A stretch of DNA of 8,602 bases from Clostridia bacterium (GCA_012520135.1 JAAYOX010000003.1:1-8602); one strand, 5' to 3'. Shown: positions 1 through 6,498, counted from the first letter of the stretch. Notes: generated from the sequence alone by a model not told the origin. Numbers and translations: made by a program.

Positions 1-485
1 GGTGAAGCTGCATTTCCCGCAATGGTACGAATTCCGACAGCTGTTAAGGATAAACCCACAATAGTTACCAAAGAGCCGGTAACAACGGTTGGGAAAAACT
101 TAACAAGTTTAGGCAGCACACGAAAAGAAACCAGAAATACAAAGAGACCGGAAATGATAATGGAACCAAAAACAGCAGTAATTCCTTCACTTTGTCCAAT
201 AGCAATCATTGGTGGTAATGTCATCAAGGTAGCACCCATAATCACCGGTAACCTGATACCTGCAAATCCTTTAACGCCTATTACTTGTAGCAGAGTAGCA
301 ATACCGCAGGTGAAAATATCAGCAGATACCAGGAAAGCAATGTCAGCTTGTGACAAGCCAAGAGCATCACCTAAAATCAGTGGTACCAGGATCGCAGACG
401 CATACATGACCAGCACGTGCTGCAGACCTAAGACACCCATTTGTGTTGCCGGAAGCTTCTCATTAATGATATGATTTTCCTGCAT
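1..485 (-). CDS. NCS2-family nucleobase (xanthine/uracil-type) permease, N-terminal part
   Basis: Inner-membrane transporter that probably imports a purine or pyrimidine base with a cation. About 161 codons are visible; the rest lies beyond the window start (family members usually have 420-460 residues). The protein begins MQENHIINEKLP, and the first membrane stretch reads GLQHVLVMYASAILVPLIL, the typical NCS2 opening. Further hydrophobic segments follow (DIFTCGIATLLQVIG, LPVIMGATLMTLPPMIAIG, IIISGLFVFLVS, TVVTGSLVTIVGLSLTAVG), with small-residue-rich turns as expected for the UraA fold. The ATG at 485-483 sits behind AAAGGGG; an ATG five bases upstream is out of frame. It lies 41 bp after the deaminase stop on the same strand, so the two are probably one operon. 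Substrate is inferred from that neighbour and the nearby PucR regulator: xanthine, guanine or uracil cannot be separated on this fragment. Confidence 0.88.
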   Translation of the reverse strand, partial: MQENHIINEKLPATQMGVLGLQHVLVMYASAILVPLILGDALGLSQADIAFLVSADIFTCGIATLLQVIGVKGFAGIRLPVIMGATLMTLPPMIAIGQSEGITAVFGSIIISGLFVFLVSFRVLPKLVKFFPTVVTGSLVTIVGLSLTAVGIRTIAGNAAS

Positions 486-526
486 TTCATTAATCCCCTT
501 TCTAAGCATTTAGGCGGAATAAGCTT

Positions 527-1030
527 TTAATCCCAGAAGCCTTCGTGAACTTTAAGCACATCTTCTTTTACCTCATCTACAGGCCCGACAACCTCAATAT
601 CTTTCTGTCCTGCGGCGATTACATTCCTGCAGGAAAGAGACATAGTTGGGTTTTTAGGGTTATCCCCGGTCATTTCCAGTAACTTGGTTTCCTCTATTCC
701 ATAGACGATACGACCGATATTAGCCCAATAAATAGCTCCTGTACACATGGCACAAGGTTCCACGGTAGTGTACAAAGTACAGTTCCACAGGGTTTCCCTG
801 TCATACTTGCCAGAGGCCTTTCTGGCCAAAGTTGTTTCTGCATGGCCGGTACATTCTTTTTCCGTAACCTCCACGTTACCTTGTTCCATTAAAATATTGC
901 CATCCAGATCCACTAAAATGGCACCAAAGGGGTTATTACCGCTTTCGATGGCCTTCTCCGAAACTTCCACAGCTTTTTTCAGGTAATAGATATCCTTTTC
1001 TCTGGTAAAGTTTTTAAAACGACTTCCCAT
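527..1030 (-). CDS. guaD: Zinc-dependent nucleoside/guanine deaminase (CDA superfamily)
   Basis: Small cytosolic deaminase of 167 residues, probably converting guanine to xanthine and ammonia. It carries the cytidine-deaminase-fold zinc site: H63 and catalytic E65 in TGHAETTLARKA, then C93 and C96 in VEPCAMCTGAIYWA. The GAIYWA segment after the second cysteine matches Bacillus GuaD rather than TadA, and the length suits GuaD (about 156). The ATG at 1030-1028 has GAGGAGG seven bases upstream. The gene is followed after 41 bp by a nucleobase permease, and a PucR-family regulator lies upstream on the same strand; B. subtilis PucR controls purine degradation including guanine deaminase, so context supports purine salvage. 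A different base or nucleoside substrate, such as cytosine, cannot be excluded from sequence alone. No convincing promoter or purine riboswitch was found upstream. Confidence 0.8.
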   Translation of the reverse strand: MGSRFKNFTREKDIYYLKKAVEVSEKAIESGNNPFGAILVDLDGNILMEQGNVEVTEKECTGHAETTLARKASGKYDRETLWNCTLYTTVEPCAMCTGAIYWANIGRIVYGIEETKLLEMTGDNPKNPTMSLSCRNVIAAGQKDIEVVGPVDEVKEDVLKVHEGFWD

Positions 1031-1306
1031 GGCCTTACCTCCTCTATCGCATTAATCAGATAAATTTGTCCAGCACCTCTCCATCCATACTGTCACCACA
1101 CCACGCCCATTGTTGGTAGCAATATAGCTAAGCTTGTTTTGAGCATGATGTTGTTATCCCGGATTGGAGGGAATGACCTGTGCTCCGCCGGCAAAGTAAA
1201 GCACACTTTAGTATTCCAATAGCACTGACCAATAACCTTTGGCGTCGCTTCACAAAGATTTAATCCCCCATTTGGAGGTTAACTACAAACCCAAAGTATT
1301 AGATAC
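1031..1306. other. Non-coding stretch upstream of the deaminase gene
   Basis: No intact gene is visible here. The minus strand holds the GAGGAGG ribosome site for the deaminase. Around 1211-1237 there is a TATTGG direct repeat 13 bp apart (minus strand, TATTGGTCAGTGCTATTGG) that could be a regulator half-site pair. Around 1056-1153 there is a short protein-like trace described under findings. I saw no clear sigma-A -35/-10 pair and no purine-riboswitch core. Confidence 0.5.
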
Positions 1307-1330
1307 AAAAAAAGCCCGCTAAATAGCAGG
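1307..1330 (-). terminator. Rho-independent terminator after pucR and repeat copy 1
   Basis: On the minus strand CCTGCT pairs with AGCGGG (one G-T wobble) around an ATTT loop, followed by CTTTTTTTG. It lies 27 nt beyond repeat copy 1 and probably ends the pucR transcript, so the deaminase-permease pair would need its own promoter unless termination is regulated. Confidence 0.75.
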
Positions 1331-1357
1331 AACTGATTGTTGACATACTACATCTTC

Positions 1358-1531
1358 CTAATCGGTGTTAATCGTGGGCTTCAGAGGAGCCCGGTTTGGG
1401 GATGAGCTCAATCGCCTCGGATGCCTCCGAAATCGCACCCTGCGGGTGCTCATGCCGTCGGCATTATCCCTCAGGCTCCTTCGCTCTTTTGATTTTGGCT
1501 CCAATTCAGCCCTTCGATTAACACCGATTAG
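1358..1531 (-). repeat. Structured palindromic repeat, copy 1 (174 bp)
   Basis: The ends are perfect 17-bp inverted repeats (CTAATCGGTGTTAATCG at 1358-1374 and its complement at 1515-1531). Inside are four further hairpins: GGCTT/GAGCC (1377-1391), TCGGA/TCCGA (1417-1430), GCACCC/GGGTGC (1435-1449) and ATGCC/GGCAT (1452-1464). A second copy of equal length lies at 5192-5365, in the same orientation, with about 17 substitutions and no gaps. Similarity continues past the left end to about 1334 (conserved GTTGACA and TTCC on the plus strand). No open reading frame of interest lies inside. The copy begins 24 bp after the pucR stop and would be in its 3' transcript. Strand is assigned from the following terminator. 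Confidence 0.9.
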
Positions 1532-1555
1532 ATGTTAGCCGACAGCCTGGACCAG

Positions 1556-3160
1556 CTAAACAGCGGGACCATCATCTTTAGGCAAAATTGGCGCCAATTT
1601 TAGAGCTAAAGACATATTAAACCGGTCTTCTTCAATTTTAAAATCCACCTTAGACATCTTTTCGATGAGCCCGATCCGGTACCTAATGGTGTTAGGATGA
1701 AGATATAATTTTGCGGCGGTCAAATTCCAGTTACAACCCGTTTGGAGAAATGCTTCCAACGTAGTTACCAATTCACTATTATTTTTGCGATCATACTCTT
1801 CCAGAGGTTTTAGATAGTCATTGTAGAAGGCGACGGCGTCTTTGGTAATATTTTCAGGGGAAAGAAAGCGGTAAATACCTAATTTATCAAAGAAATAAAT
1901 GTTTTGCTGCCGCCGGTTTTTAATTTTGGGGCCTATTTTGATCGCTTTTTTGGTATCCCGGTAGCTAACCCCATAATCCGGGTAGGTCACGATCCTGCCC
2001 ACACCAATATAAAATTTTTGGCTAATAACCTTTGTTAAAGCCTTCCAAACCATCGTTGCAATCTCTTCCTCTCCCGCCAGATCGGAAGGTACCAAAAGGA
2101 AAATACCTTGGTCATAAAAAGCGGTAAGCGTTTTTTTGCCGTAATTACGTAAAAAGGCATATTCAATAGCATCTATTGCCTCCATACCGAAACCTTTTTC
2201 CGTTTCATCGGCAAGGTAAATGTAAAAAACCCTGGCAGACTTGGGCAATTCCAATCCCAGTGTTCCGGCAATAGCTGCTCCCTTGTCGTATTCAATTTGC
2301 TCCTGCAGTAATTCCGTCACAAAACGGGTTTTTTGCCGCTCGTAATCACCTTTTTCCCTTAATATTTTTTGCAATTCAATTTCACAAATGGTTTTGGCCA
2401 GATCTAACAACTGGTAATTATTTTGATCAACAAGCTCATCATGATTCCAGAAAAAAATATAACCGTCCCTTTTATTTTCAGCCCACAATTCCACTCCATA
2501 CCAGCGATACTTTTGCCAACTGAATTGACGAATGTTCTTTTTGTATAATTCGGGAGACCCTTCATCTACCCTGTCAATTTTCCATTTTTCTTGGGCTTCG
2601 ATTATACCGTCAGGCAAAAAACCTTCAGGAAATTGGTGTGCTTTCTGACCGTGAATAATAGCGGTACCTAAACCCGTCCATTGATACAAATTTTTGGCTA
2701 CTCCTTGTAAGCCGTTTTGGTTGGCACTCTCCAATAAACGAACATAGATTGCCCCTTTATTAACAAATTCCCGGGAATACTTAAAAAATATATGACTGGT
2801 TATGAATTCCACAATATCAGAATAAGGGTCATGAACCGAAATAATCGGCAATCCGCATTCGTCGGCTTTCTGCTTCATCGCTTCGGGAAGTTCCTTTAAC
2901 AACCATAAGTCCACTCCCAAAACAGCAGCCTTCCTTTTGGCCAGTTCCTCCACTAATGAGACCTGAAGCTCCTCGTTCTCCAAAAGATAGAATCCCGCTG
3001 TTAAAGCGAAAGTACCCTCGATCACGTTATCATAAACCAAAGGTGAATCCACAACATAAATGGTACTTATCTTTGCATCCAAGCCCTCTTCACCGGCTAA
3101 AACTTCGGAACGTCGAAAAAAATCAGCTAAGAGTAGTTCTCTTACTGTGATCGTAAGCAT
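1556..3160 (-). CDS. pucR: PucR-family transcriptional regulator
   Basis: Cytosolic DNA-binding regulator of 534 residues, a usual length for the family. Residues about 8-125 form the PucR N-terminal domain, with TVRELLLADFF, VVDSPLVYDNVIEGTFALTAG and the LGVDLWLLKELPEAM segment. The middle resembles the GGDEF-like domain of CdaR/PucR proteins. Residues about 464-525 are the C-terminal PucR-type helix-turn-helix, with NWNLTAAKLYLHPNTIRYRI as the recognition region. The ATG at 3160-3158 has AAGGAGG five bases upstream. B. subtilis PucR senses purine breakdown products and controls their catabolic genes; here the likely targets are the deaminase and permease on the same strand about 500 bp downstream. 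A terminator between them suggests separate transcripts. The effector cannot be read from sequence. A six-base inverted repeat over its own promoter would suit autoregulation. Confidence 0.88.
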   Translation of the reverse strand: MLTITVRELLLADFFRRSEVLAGEEGLDAKISTIYVVDSPLVYDNVIEGTFALTAGFYLLENEELQVSLVEELAKRKAAVLGVDLWLLKELPEAMKQKADECGLPIISVHDPYSDIVEFITSHIFFKYSREFVNKGAIYVRLLESANQNGLQGVAKNLYQWTGLGTAIIHGQKAHQFPEGFLPDGIIEAQEKWKIDRVDEGSPELYKKNIRQFSWQKYRWYGVELWAENKRDGYIFFWNHDELVDQNNYQLLDLAKTICEIELQKILREKGDYERQKTRFVTELLQEQIEYDKGAAIAGTLGLELPKSARVFYIYLADETEKGFGMEAIDAIEYAFLRNYGKKTLTAFYDQGIFLLVPSDLAGEEEIATMVWKALTKVISQKFYIGVGRIVTYPDYGVSYRDTKKAIKIGPKIKNRRQQNIYFFDKLGIYRFLSPENITKDAVAFYNDYLKPLEEYDRKNNSELVTTLEAFLQTGCNWNLTAAKLYLHPNTIRYRIGLIEKMSKVDFKIEEDRFNMSLALKLAPILPKDDGPAV

Positions 3161-3203
3161 CGCATCCTCCTTAAAGTTTCCGGCAGCTTGTTATTTAGTA
3201 CAA

Positions 3204-3234
3204 CCTATAACAGAACCTTACTTATGTCAAGTAA
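3204..3234 (-). promoter_or_regulatory. Candidate pucR promoter with overlapping inverted-repeat operator
   Basis: Minus strand: TTGACA at 3230-3225 and TATAGG at 3209-3204 with a short 15-bp spacer (TAGGTT with 17 bp is an alternative -10). The perfect inverted repeat TTACTT-N5-AAGTAA at 3218-3234 covers the -35 element, as expected for a repressor site. Which protein binds is unknown; autoregulation is one possibility. Confidence 0.45.
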
Positions 3235-3302
3235 GAGTAACATTTTTTATGTTTTCCGCCATAAATTTCTTGAATGCAGGAAGTGCTCCTTATGTCACGA
3301 AA

Positions 3303-3351
3303 GACAAAAAGGGCCAAATGCACAGTACCGGTGCATTTAGCCCTTTTTGTC
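3303..3351. terminator. Strong bidirectional terminator after hcp
   Basis: Long hairpin: GACAAAAAGGGC pairs with GCCCTTTTTGTC, continued by AAATGCAC with GTGCATTT around a short loop. Runs of A and T on both sides give a U-tract in either direction. It lies about 20 bp after the hcp stop and insulates hcp from pucR. Confidence 0.85.
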
Positions 3352-3371
3352 TCTATTTCAAATGTTTCGGA

Positions 3372-5024
3372 TTATGCTCCCAAGATAGCCGCTAAATCAG
3401 CTTCCGGAGTGCTAACAGGCTTGAGGTTGAACTTTTCTACCAATACATTGAGCACGTTGGGCGTCATGAAAGCAGGCAGTGAGGGTCCAATGTGAATGTT
3501 CTTCACTTCCAATGCCAGCAGCGTCAACAGAATGGCTACTGCCTTTTGCTCATACCAGGATAAGACCAGGGTTAACGGTAAGTCGTTAACACCACACTCA
3601 AATGCTTCTGCTAAAGCTACAGCCACTTTAATGGCGGAGAAAGCATCATTGCACTGGCCCATATCCAACAGTCTGGGGAAGGGACCGATATTGCCTAGAT
3701 CCAACTTGTTAAAGCGGTATTTGCCGCAGCCCAGGGTCAGAATAATTGTATCTGCCGGGGTTTTTTCCACAAATTCGGTATAGTAACTGCGGGCCGACTT
3801 ATGGCCGTCGCAACCGCCTACCAGGAAGAAATGCTTGATCTGACCTTGCTTTACTGCGTCAATAATGGCCTCGGCATGGCTTAGAGTAGCATTGTGGCCA
3901 AAACCAACGGTAATGGTCTTTTCCTCCTCGTCCTCATCCCAACCGCCAAGCTCCAGGGCCTTTTCAATAATCGGGGTAAAGTCCTTGCGGCCCTCTTTAG
4001 TTTCAATGTGATTTGCTCCGGGCCAACCCACAATGCTGGTGGTGAAAATACGATCCAGATAGGAATCCCGGGGTTTTTGAATACAGTTAGTGGTCATCAG
4101 AATGGCACCGGGGATGCCGTCAAATTCTTTTTGCTGGTTCTGCCAGGCACTGCCATAATTACCGACCAAGTGGGGATATTTCTTAAGCTCGGGATAGCCA
4201 TGAGCAGGCAACATTTCCCCGTGGGTATAGATATTGATACCTTTACCTTCAGTTTGCTCCAGGAGGTCCTTCAGATCTTTCAGGTCGTGACCGGATACAA
4301 TGATGAAGGGTCCTTTTTTCTTGGTAACCAATACCTGAGTCGGTACCGGGGAACCATAAGTTCCGGTGTTGGCCTTGTCGAGCATTTCCATACAAGTCAA
4401 GTTTACTTTACCTAATTCCAAGGCCAGGCCCAACAATTCATTGATGCCAAGCTTATCATCGATTAATGCACTGAATGCTTTATAGAAAAAGTTGCTTACG
4501 GTATCATCACTGTAGCCCAGTACCCAGGCGTGGTGGGCATAAGCGGCAATTCCCTTTAGACCGTAAGTGATAGTCTCTCTCAGGGAACGAATGTCCGGAT
4601 CTACGCTTGCATCAGCCATAACGCCTACTTTAGCTGCATCGTTTAACAGTCCTTCCAAGTTGTCCGCCACTTCGTAAGCTGCCGCTGCGGGAACACTACA
4701 ACAGCATCCCCCTCCGACGCGTTCCCGAAGGGCTTGCTTAACTCCTGCACTTTCCTTCAGCAAAGCAACGATCCGGTCGGAACTAAAGTTCACATTGGTC
4801 AGCGTGGCAAAAGCTGCGTCCATAACAAAAGCGTGAACCTTATCATCCAACTTTTCACCTTTCTCCAGCAATGCATTCCCGTAATACCCAATCCCCTTCA
4901 ACTGGTAGATAAGTAAATCCTGCAATGCTGCTACTTCCGGCGATTTTCCGCAAACTCCCGCTTTAACGCAACCTGTTCCCCCTGCTGTTTGTTCACACTG
5001 AAAACAAAACATTTTTTGTTCCAC
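3372..5024 (-). CDS. hcp: Hydroxylamine reductase / hybrid-cluster protein (class I)
   Basis: Cytosolic iron-sulfur protein of 550 residues, reducing hydroxylamine in vitro and linked to nitric oxide and nitrosative stress in anaerobes. The N-terminal [4Fe-4S] cysteines are C7, C10, C19 and C25 (C-x2-C-x8-C-x5-C, as in Desulfovibrio class I Hcp). All seven expected hybrid-cluster ligands are present: H246 (SGHD), E270 (HGEMLPAHGYP), C314 (TTNC), C405 (VGGCDGHKSARSYYTEF, the persulfide position), C433 (LGCGKYRF), C458 (MGQCNDAFSAI) and E492 (WYEQKA). The start is GTG at 5024-5022, because AGGAGGAGG lies seven bases upstream; the ATG four codons later would be about 19 bases from that site. No hcr-like reductase is adjacent. 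Upstream lies a CRP/FNR-type operator, so induction by an HcpR-like regulator is likely. A terminator follows. Confidence 0.97.
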   Translation of the reverse strand: MEQKMFCFQCEQTAGGTGCVKAGVCGKSPEVAALQDLLIYQLKGIGYYGNALLEKGEKLDDKVHAFVMDAAFATLTNVNFSSDRIVALLKESAGVKQALRERVGGGCCCSVPAAAAYEVADNLEGLLNDAAKVGVMADASVDPDIRSLRETITYGLKGIAAYAHHAWVLGYSDDTVSNFFYKAFSALIDDKLGINELLGLALELGKVNLTCMEMLDKANTGTYGSPVPTQVLVTKKKGPFIIVSGHDLKDLKDLLEQTEGKGINIYTHGEMLPAHGYPELKKYPHLVGNYGSAWQNQQKEFDGIPGAILMTTNCIQKPRDSYLDRIFTTSIVGWPGANHIETKEGRKDFTPIIEKALELGGWDEDEEEKTITVGFGHNATLSHAEAIIDAVKQGQIKHFFLVGGCDGHKSARSYYTEFVEKTPADTIILTLGCGKYRFNKLDLGNIGPFPRLLDMGQCNDAFSAIKVAVALAEAFECGVNDLPLTLVLSWYEQKAVAILLTLLALEVKNIHIGPSLPAFMTPNVLNVLVEKFNLKPVSTPEADLAAILGA

Positions 5025-5081
5025 GTTTGTTCCTCCTCCTTGTTTTCCCCTGACCGGGACAACTTTCTTCGTTCTGTGGTA

Positions 5082-5110
5082 ATTGTAACCTGTACCTTAT
5101 TGCTCATTCA
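5082..5110 (-). promoter_or_regulatory. hcp promoter (good -10, weak -35)
   Basis: Minus strand TACAAT at 5087-5082 is a 5/6 match to the sigma-A -10. The -35 position at a 17-bp spacing reads TGAATG, a poor match, as usual for activator-dependent promoters. The predicted start is near 5075, giving a leader of about 50 nt. Confidence 0.6.
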
Positions 5111-5126
5111 GTGACCTTTGTCACAA
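5109..5126 (-). promoter_or_regulatory. CRP/FNR-family operator, HcpR-like
   Basis: Minus strand reads TTGTGA-CAAAGG-TCACTG, matching TTGTGA-N6-TCACAA, the palindrome reported for HcpR upstream of hcp genes in many anaerobes, in 10 of 12 positions. Its centre is about 42.5 bp before the predicted transcription start, the usual place for a class II CRP-family activator. The same site could bind another CRP/FNR protein. Confidence 0.65.
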
Positions 5127-5132
5127 TAAAAC

Positions 5133-5166
5133 AAAAAAAGAGCCAATTTTTTAAAAAAATCAGCTC
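5133..5166 (-). terminator. Rho-independent terminator after repeat copy 2
   Basis: On the minus strand a 27-nt hairpin (GAGCTGA...TTGGCTC, about 13 pairs, A/T-rich towards the loop) is followed by seven T. It lies 25 nt beyond repeat copy 2 and just upstream of the hcp operator, so it would separate yabG transcription from hcp. Confidence 0.8.
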
Positions 5167-5191
5167 TACTGGTTGACAAGCCTGCATTTTC

Positions 5192-5365
5192 CTAATCGGT
5201 GTTAATCGCGGGCTTCAGAGAAGCCATATTTGGGGATGAGCTCAGTCGTCTCGGATGCATCCGAAATCGCGCCCAACGGGCGCTCATGCCGCCGGCATTG
5301 TTCCTCAGGCTCCTTCGCTCTTTTGATTTTGGCTCCAATTCAGCCCTCCGATTAACACCGATTGG
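5192..5365 (-). repeat. Structured palindromic repeat, copy 2 (174 bp)
   Basis: Same length and orientation as the copy at 1358-1531, with about 17 substitutions and no gaps. The closing inverted repeat is at 5192-5208 and 5349-5365, with one T-A to T-G change. The GCACCC/GGGTGC hairpin of copy 1 is GCGCCC/GGGCGC here (5269-5283), a compensatory change. GGCTT/GAGCC has become GGCTT/AAGCC, and the loops TGCC, TGC and GTC have become TGCA, AAC and GCC. Similarity extends left to about 5168, including GTTGACA. It lies 115 bp after the yabG stop. An open frame across it (plus strand, 5199-5402) has no protein-like features. Confidence 0.9.
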
Positions 5366-5446
5366 ACCTCCATGGCACTTGTGCGGCGCAACAGGAGGAT
5401 GAAAACAGGCTTAGTAATTTTTAGGACAGCTTATTGCTGATAGTCT

Positions 5447-5471
5447 GAGCCAACTTTAAAATAGTCAGCTC
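5447..5471. repeat. Hairpin resembling the 5140-5166 terminator stem
   Basis: Plus strand GAGCCAACT...AGTCAGCTC folds into a stem of about ten pairs. Its arms match the terminator stem at 5140-5166 (GAGCCAA...TCAGCTC). It lies 10 bp after the yabG stop but has no T-run on either side, so it is a weak terminator at best. The similar hairpins flank repeat copy 2. Confidence 0.6.
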
Positions 5472-5480
5472 CGCTTGCTA

Positions 5481-6350
5481 CTAATAGGGCGACCTGGGAT
5501 AGCCTATGCGATAGCGTCCCCGGGTTTCAATACCTCCTACACCGTCAATACCGGTTATAGTGGTAGCGATTATATCTCTGACAGAGACACTTTCATTAAT
5601 AGAAGTATAAGCTAAACGTTCCACGATAAAGACAGGATCGTAGGCATGGATTAAAACCCTTTGAGGCGAACTGGCAAAATTGGCACCTGCACATAAAATG
5701 CCTTCGTAGTGAGATTGACAGGCCCCTGCAAAGATAACTAAATCGTCACGACCGGGAACAAGCTGCCTAACCCTTTTTACCGCATCAATAAAATAACTGG
5801 AGTGCTTATAATTCTCCAAACTGCTGAAATCCCTTGTGCCTTTTTTAAAAGCATCGTGACCGGTTAAGACCAAAATATCAGGATTATACTCCCTAACCAG
5901 ATCAACTACCCGCTCAGGTTGTTCCTTTTCAGGAATGGCAAAGCCAAAAGCAGGAACACCCAGCTGTTTATAAGTGCTGAGGCATTTTTCCAAGTATTCT
6001 TCATCCCCATCCAAATGAAGCACTTTTCCGGGGACTTCAAAAAAATCCACATCTAATTCTTCCCCGTTACGAAACAAGTCCCTGCTCTTTCTGTCTAATT
6101 CCCGGCGGGCAAATATATTTTTTAAAGATTTGGCCTGGTTTTGAATACACTGGTGGCGATATAACAAGATGGAAGGAGCATCCTTCTTTTCCAGGTCAGA
6201 AATAGGAGCGTCTACCACCAAGCGTACATCCATTCCGGTTAAGACGGCCTCTTTTTGACCAGGGGTATCTTTAAGTTCTTTTATTTTGAAAAAAATATCA
6301 CCACCATAGGATTTCCGTACCACGACATCACCTGGCTTAAACTGCGACAA
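5481..6350 (-). CDS. yabG: Sporulation-specific cysteine protease YabG
   Basis: Spore-coat maturation protease of 289 residues, close to the usual family length, acting in the mother cell on coat proteins after Lys/Arg. The N-terminus FKPGDVVVRKSYGGDIFFKI is the typical KOW-like YabG opening. The likely catalytic residues are H165 in LTGHDAFKK and C211 in FAGACQSHYEGILCAGANFASSP, which correspond to the histidine and cysteine reported in B. subtilis YabG (H172/C218 by my recollection). IHAYDPVFIVE and the GIETRGRYRIGYPRSPY end are also family-like. The start is TTG at 6350-6348, with GAGGGGGG seven bases upstream; no ATG is better placed. A sigma-K promoter lies 30-60 bp upstream. It is divergent from a glycosyltransferase gene. 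The hairpin just after the stop lacks a T-run; the next true terminator lies beyond the repeat. Confidence 0.96.
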   Translation of the reverse strand: MSQFKPGDVVVRKSYGGDIFFKIKELKDTPGQKEAVLTGMDVRLVVDAPISDLEKKDAPSILLYRHQCIQNQAKSLKNIFARRELDRKSRDLFRNGEELDVDFFEVPGKVLHLDGDEEYLEKCLSTYKQLGVPAFGFAIPEKEQPERVVDLVREYNPDILVLTGHDAFKKGTRDFSSLENYKHSSYFIDAVKRVRQLVPGRDDLVIFAGACQSHYEGILCAGANFASSPQRVLIHAYDPVFIVERLAYTSINESVSVRDIIATTITGIDGVGGIETRGRYRIGYPRSPY

Positions 6351-6378
6351 CCGATTTCCCCCCTCAACTTCGTTTGTA

Positions 6379-6407
6379 TATGTTATGAGGCAAAATTACT
6401 AAAGGTG
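6379..6407 (-). promoter_or_regulatory. Sigma-K promoter for yabG
   Basis: Minus strand CACC at 6407-6404, a 16-bp spacer, and CATAACATA at 6387-6379 match the sigma-K pattern mACm-N16-CATAnnnTA exactly. B. subtilis yabG is sigma-K dependent, so late mother-cell expression is expected here too. The start would fall near 6372, about 20 nt before the gene. Confidence 0.75.
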
Positions 6408-6498
6408 AGGTAGGGTCCTTTAACTTCCTAATTCCATATGCTATTGTTAAGAAATAGTCCTCATTACCAAAAAAACTTACCAAACCGGGAGGTAGAGG

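Noticed and set aside
22..474. Open frame of 150 codons on the plus strand
   Set aside because: It is antisense to the NCS2 permease, whose minus-strand translation shows clear membrane segments and family motifs.
1031..1306. Purine riboswitch upstream of the deaminase
   Set aside because: I found none of the conserved junction and loop sequences of the purine riboswitch on either strand.
1340..1345. TTGACA beside each repeat copy as a -35 box for plus-strand transcription
   Set aside because: It is conserved at 5173-5178, but no -10 hexamer lies at 16-18 bp in either copy; it fits better as part of the linker read on the minus strand.
1345..1545. Target-site duplication that would prove transposition of the repeat
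   Set aside because: Flanks of copy 1 (ACATCTTC / ATGTTAG) and copy 2 (GCATTTTC / GACCTCC) show no direct duplication; the left similarity between copies belongs to the element.
3894..4415. Open frame of 173 codons on the plus strand inside hcp
   Set aside because: It lies opposite the hybrid-cluster ligand region of hcp and has no recognisable domain.
5199..5402. Open frame of 67 codons on the plus strand across repeat copy 2
   Set aside because: The bases are accounted for by the paired arms of the repeat, there is no ribosome site, and substitutions between copies follow stems rather than codons.
6435..6443. CATATGCTA as a sigma-K -10 for the glycosyltransferase
   Set aside because: The expected -35 position reads GTCC rather than mACm, so only half of the promoter is present.
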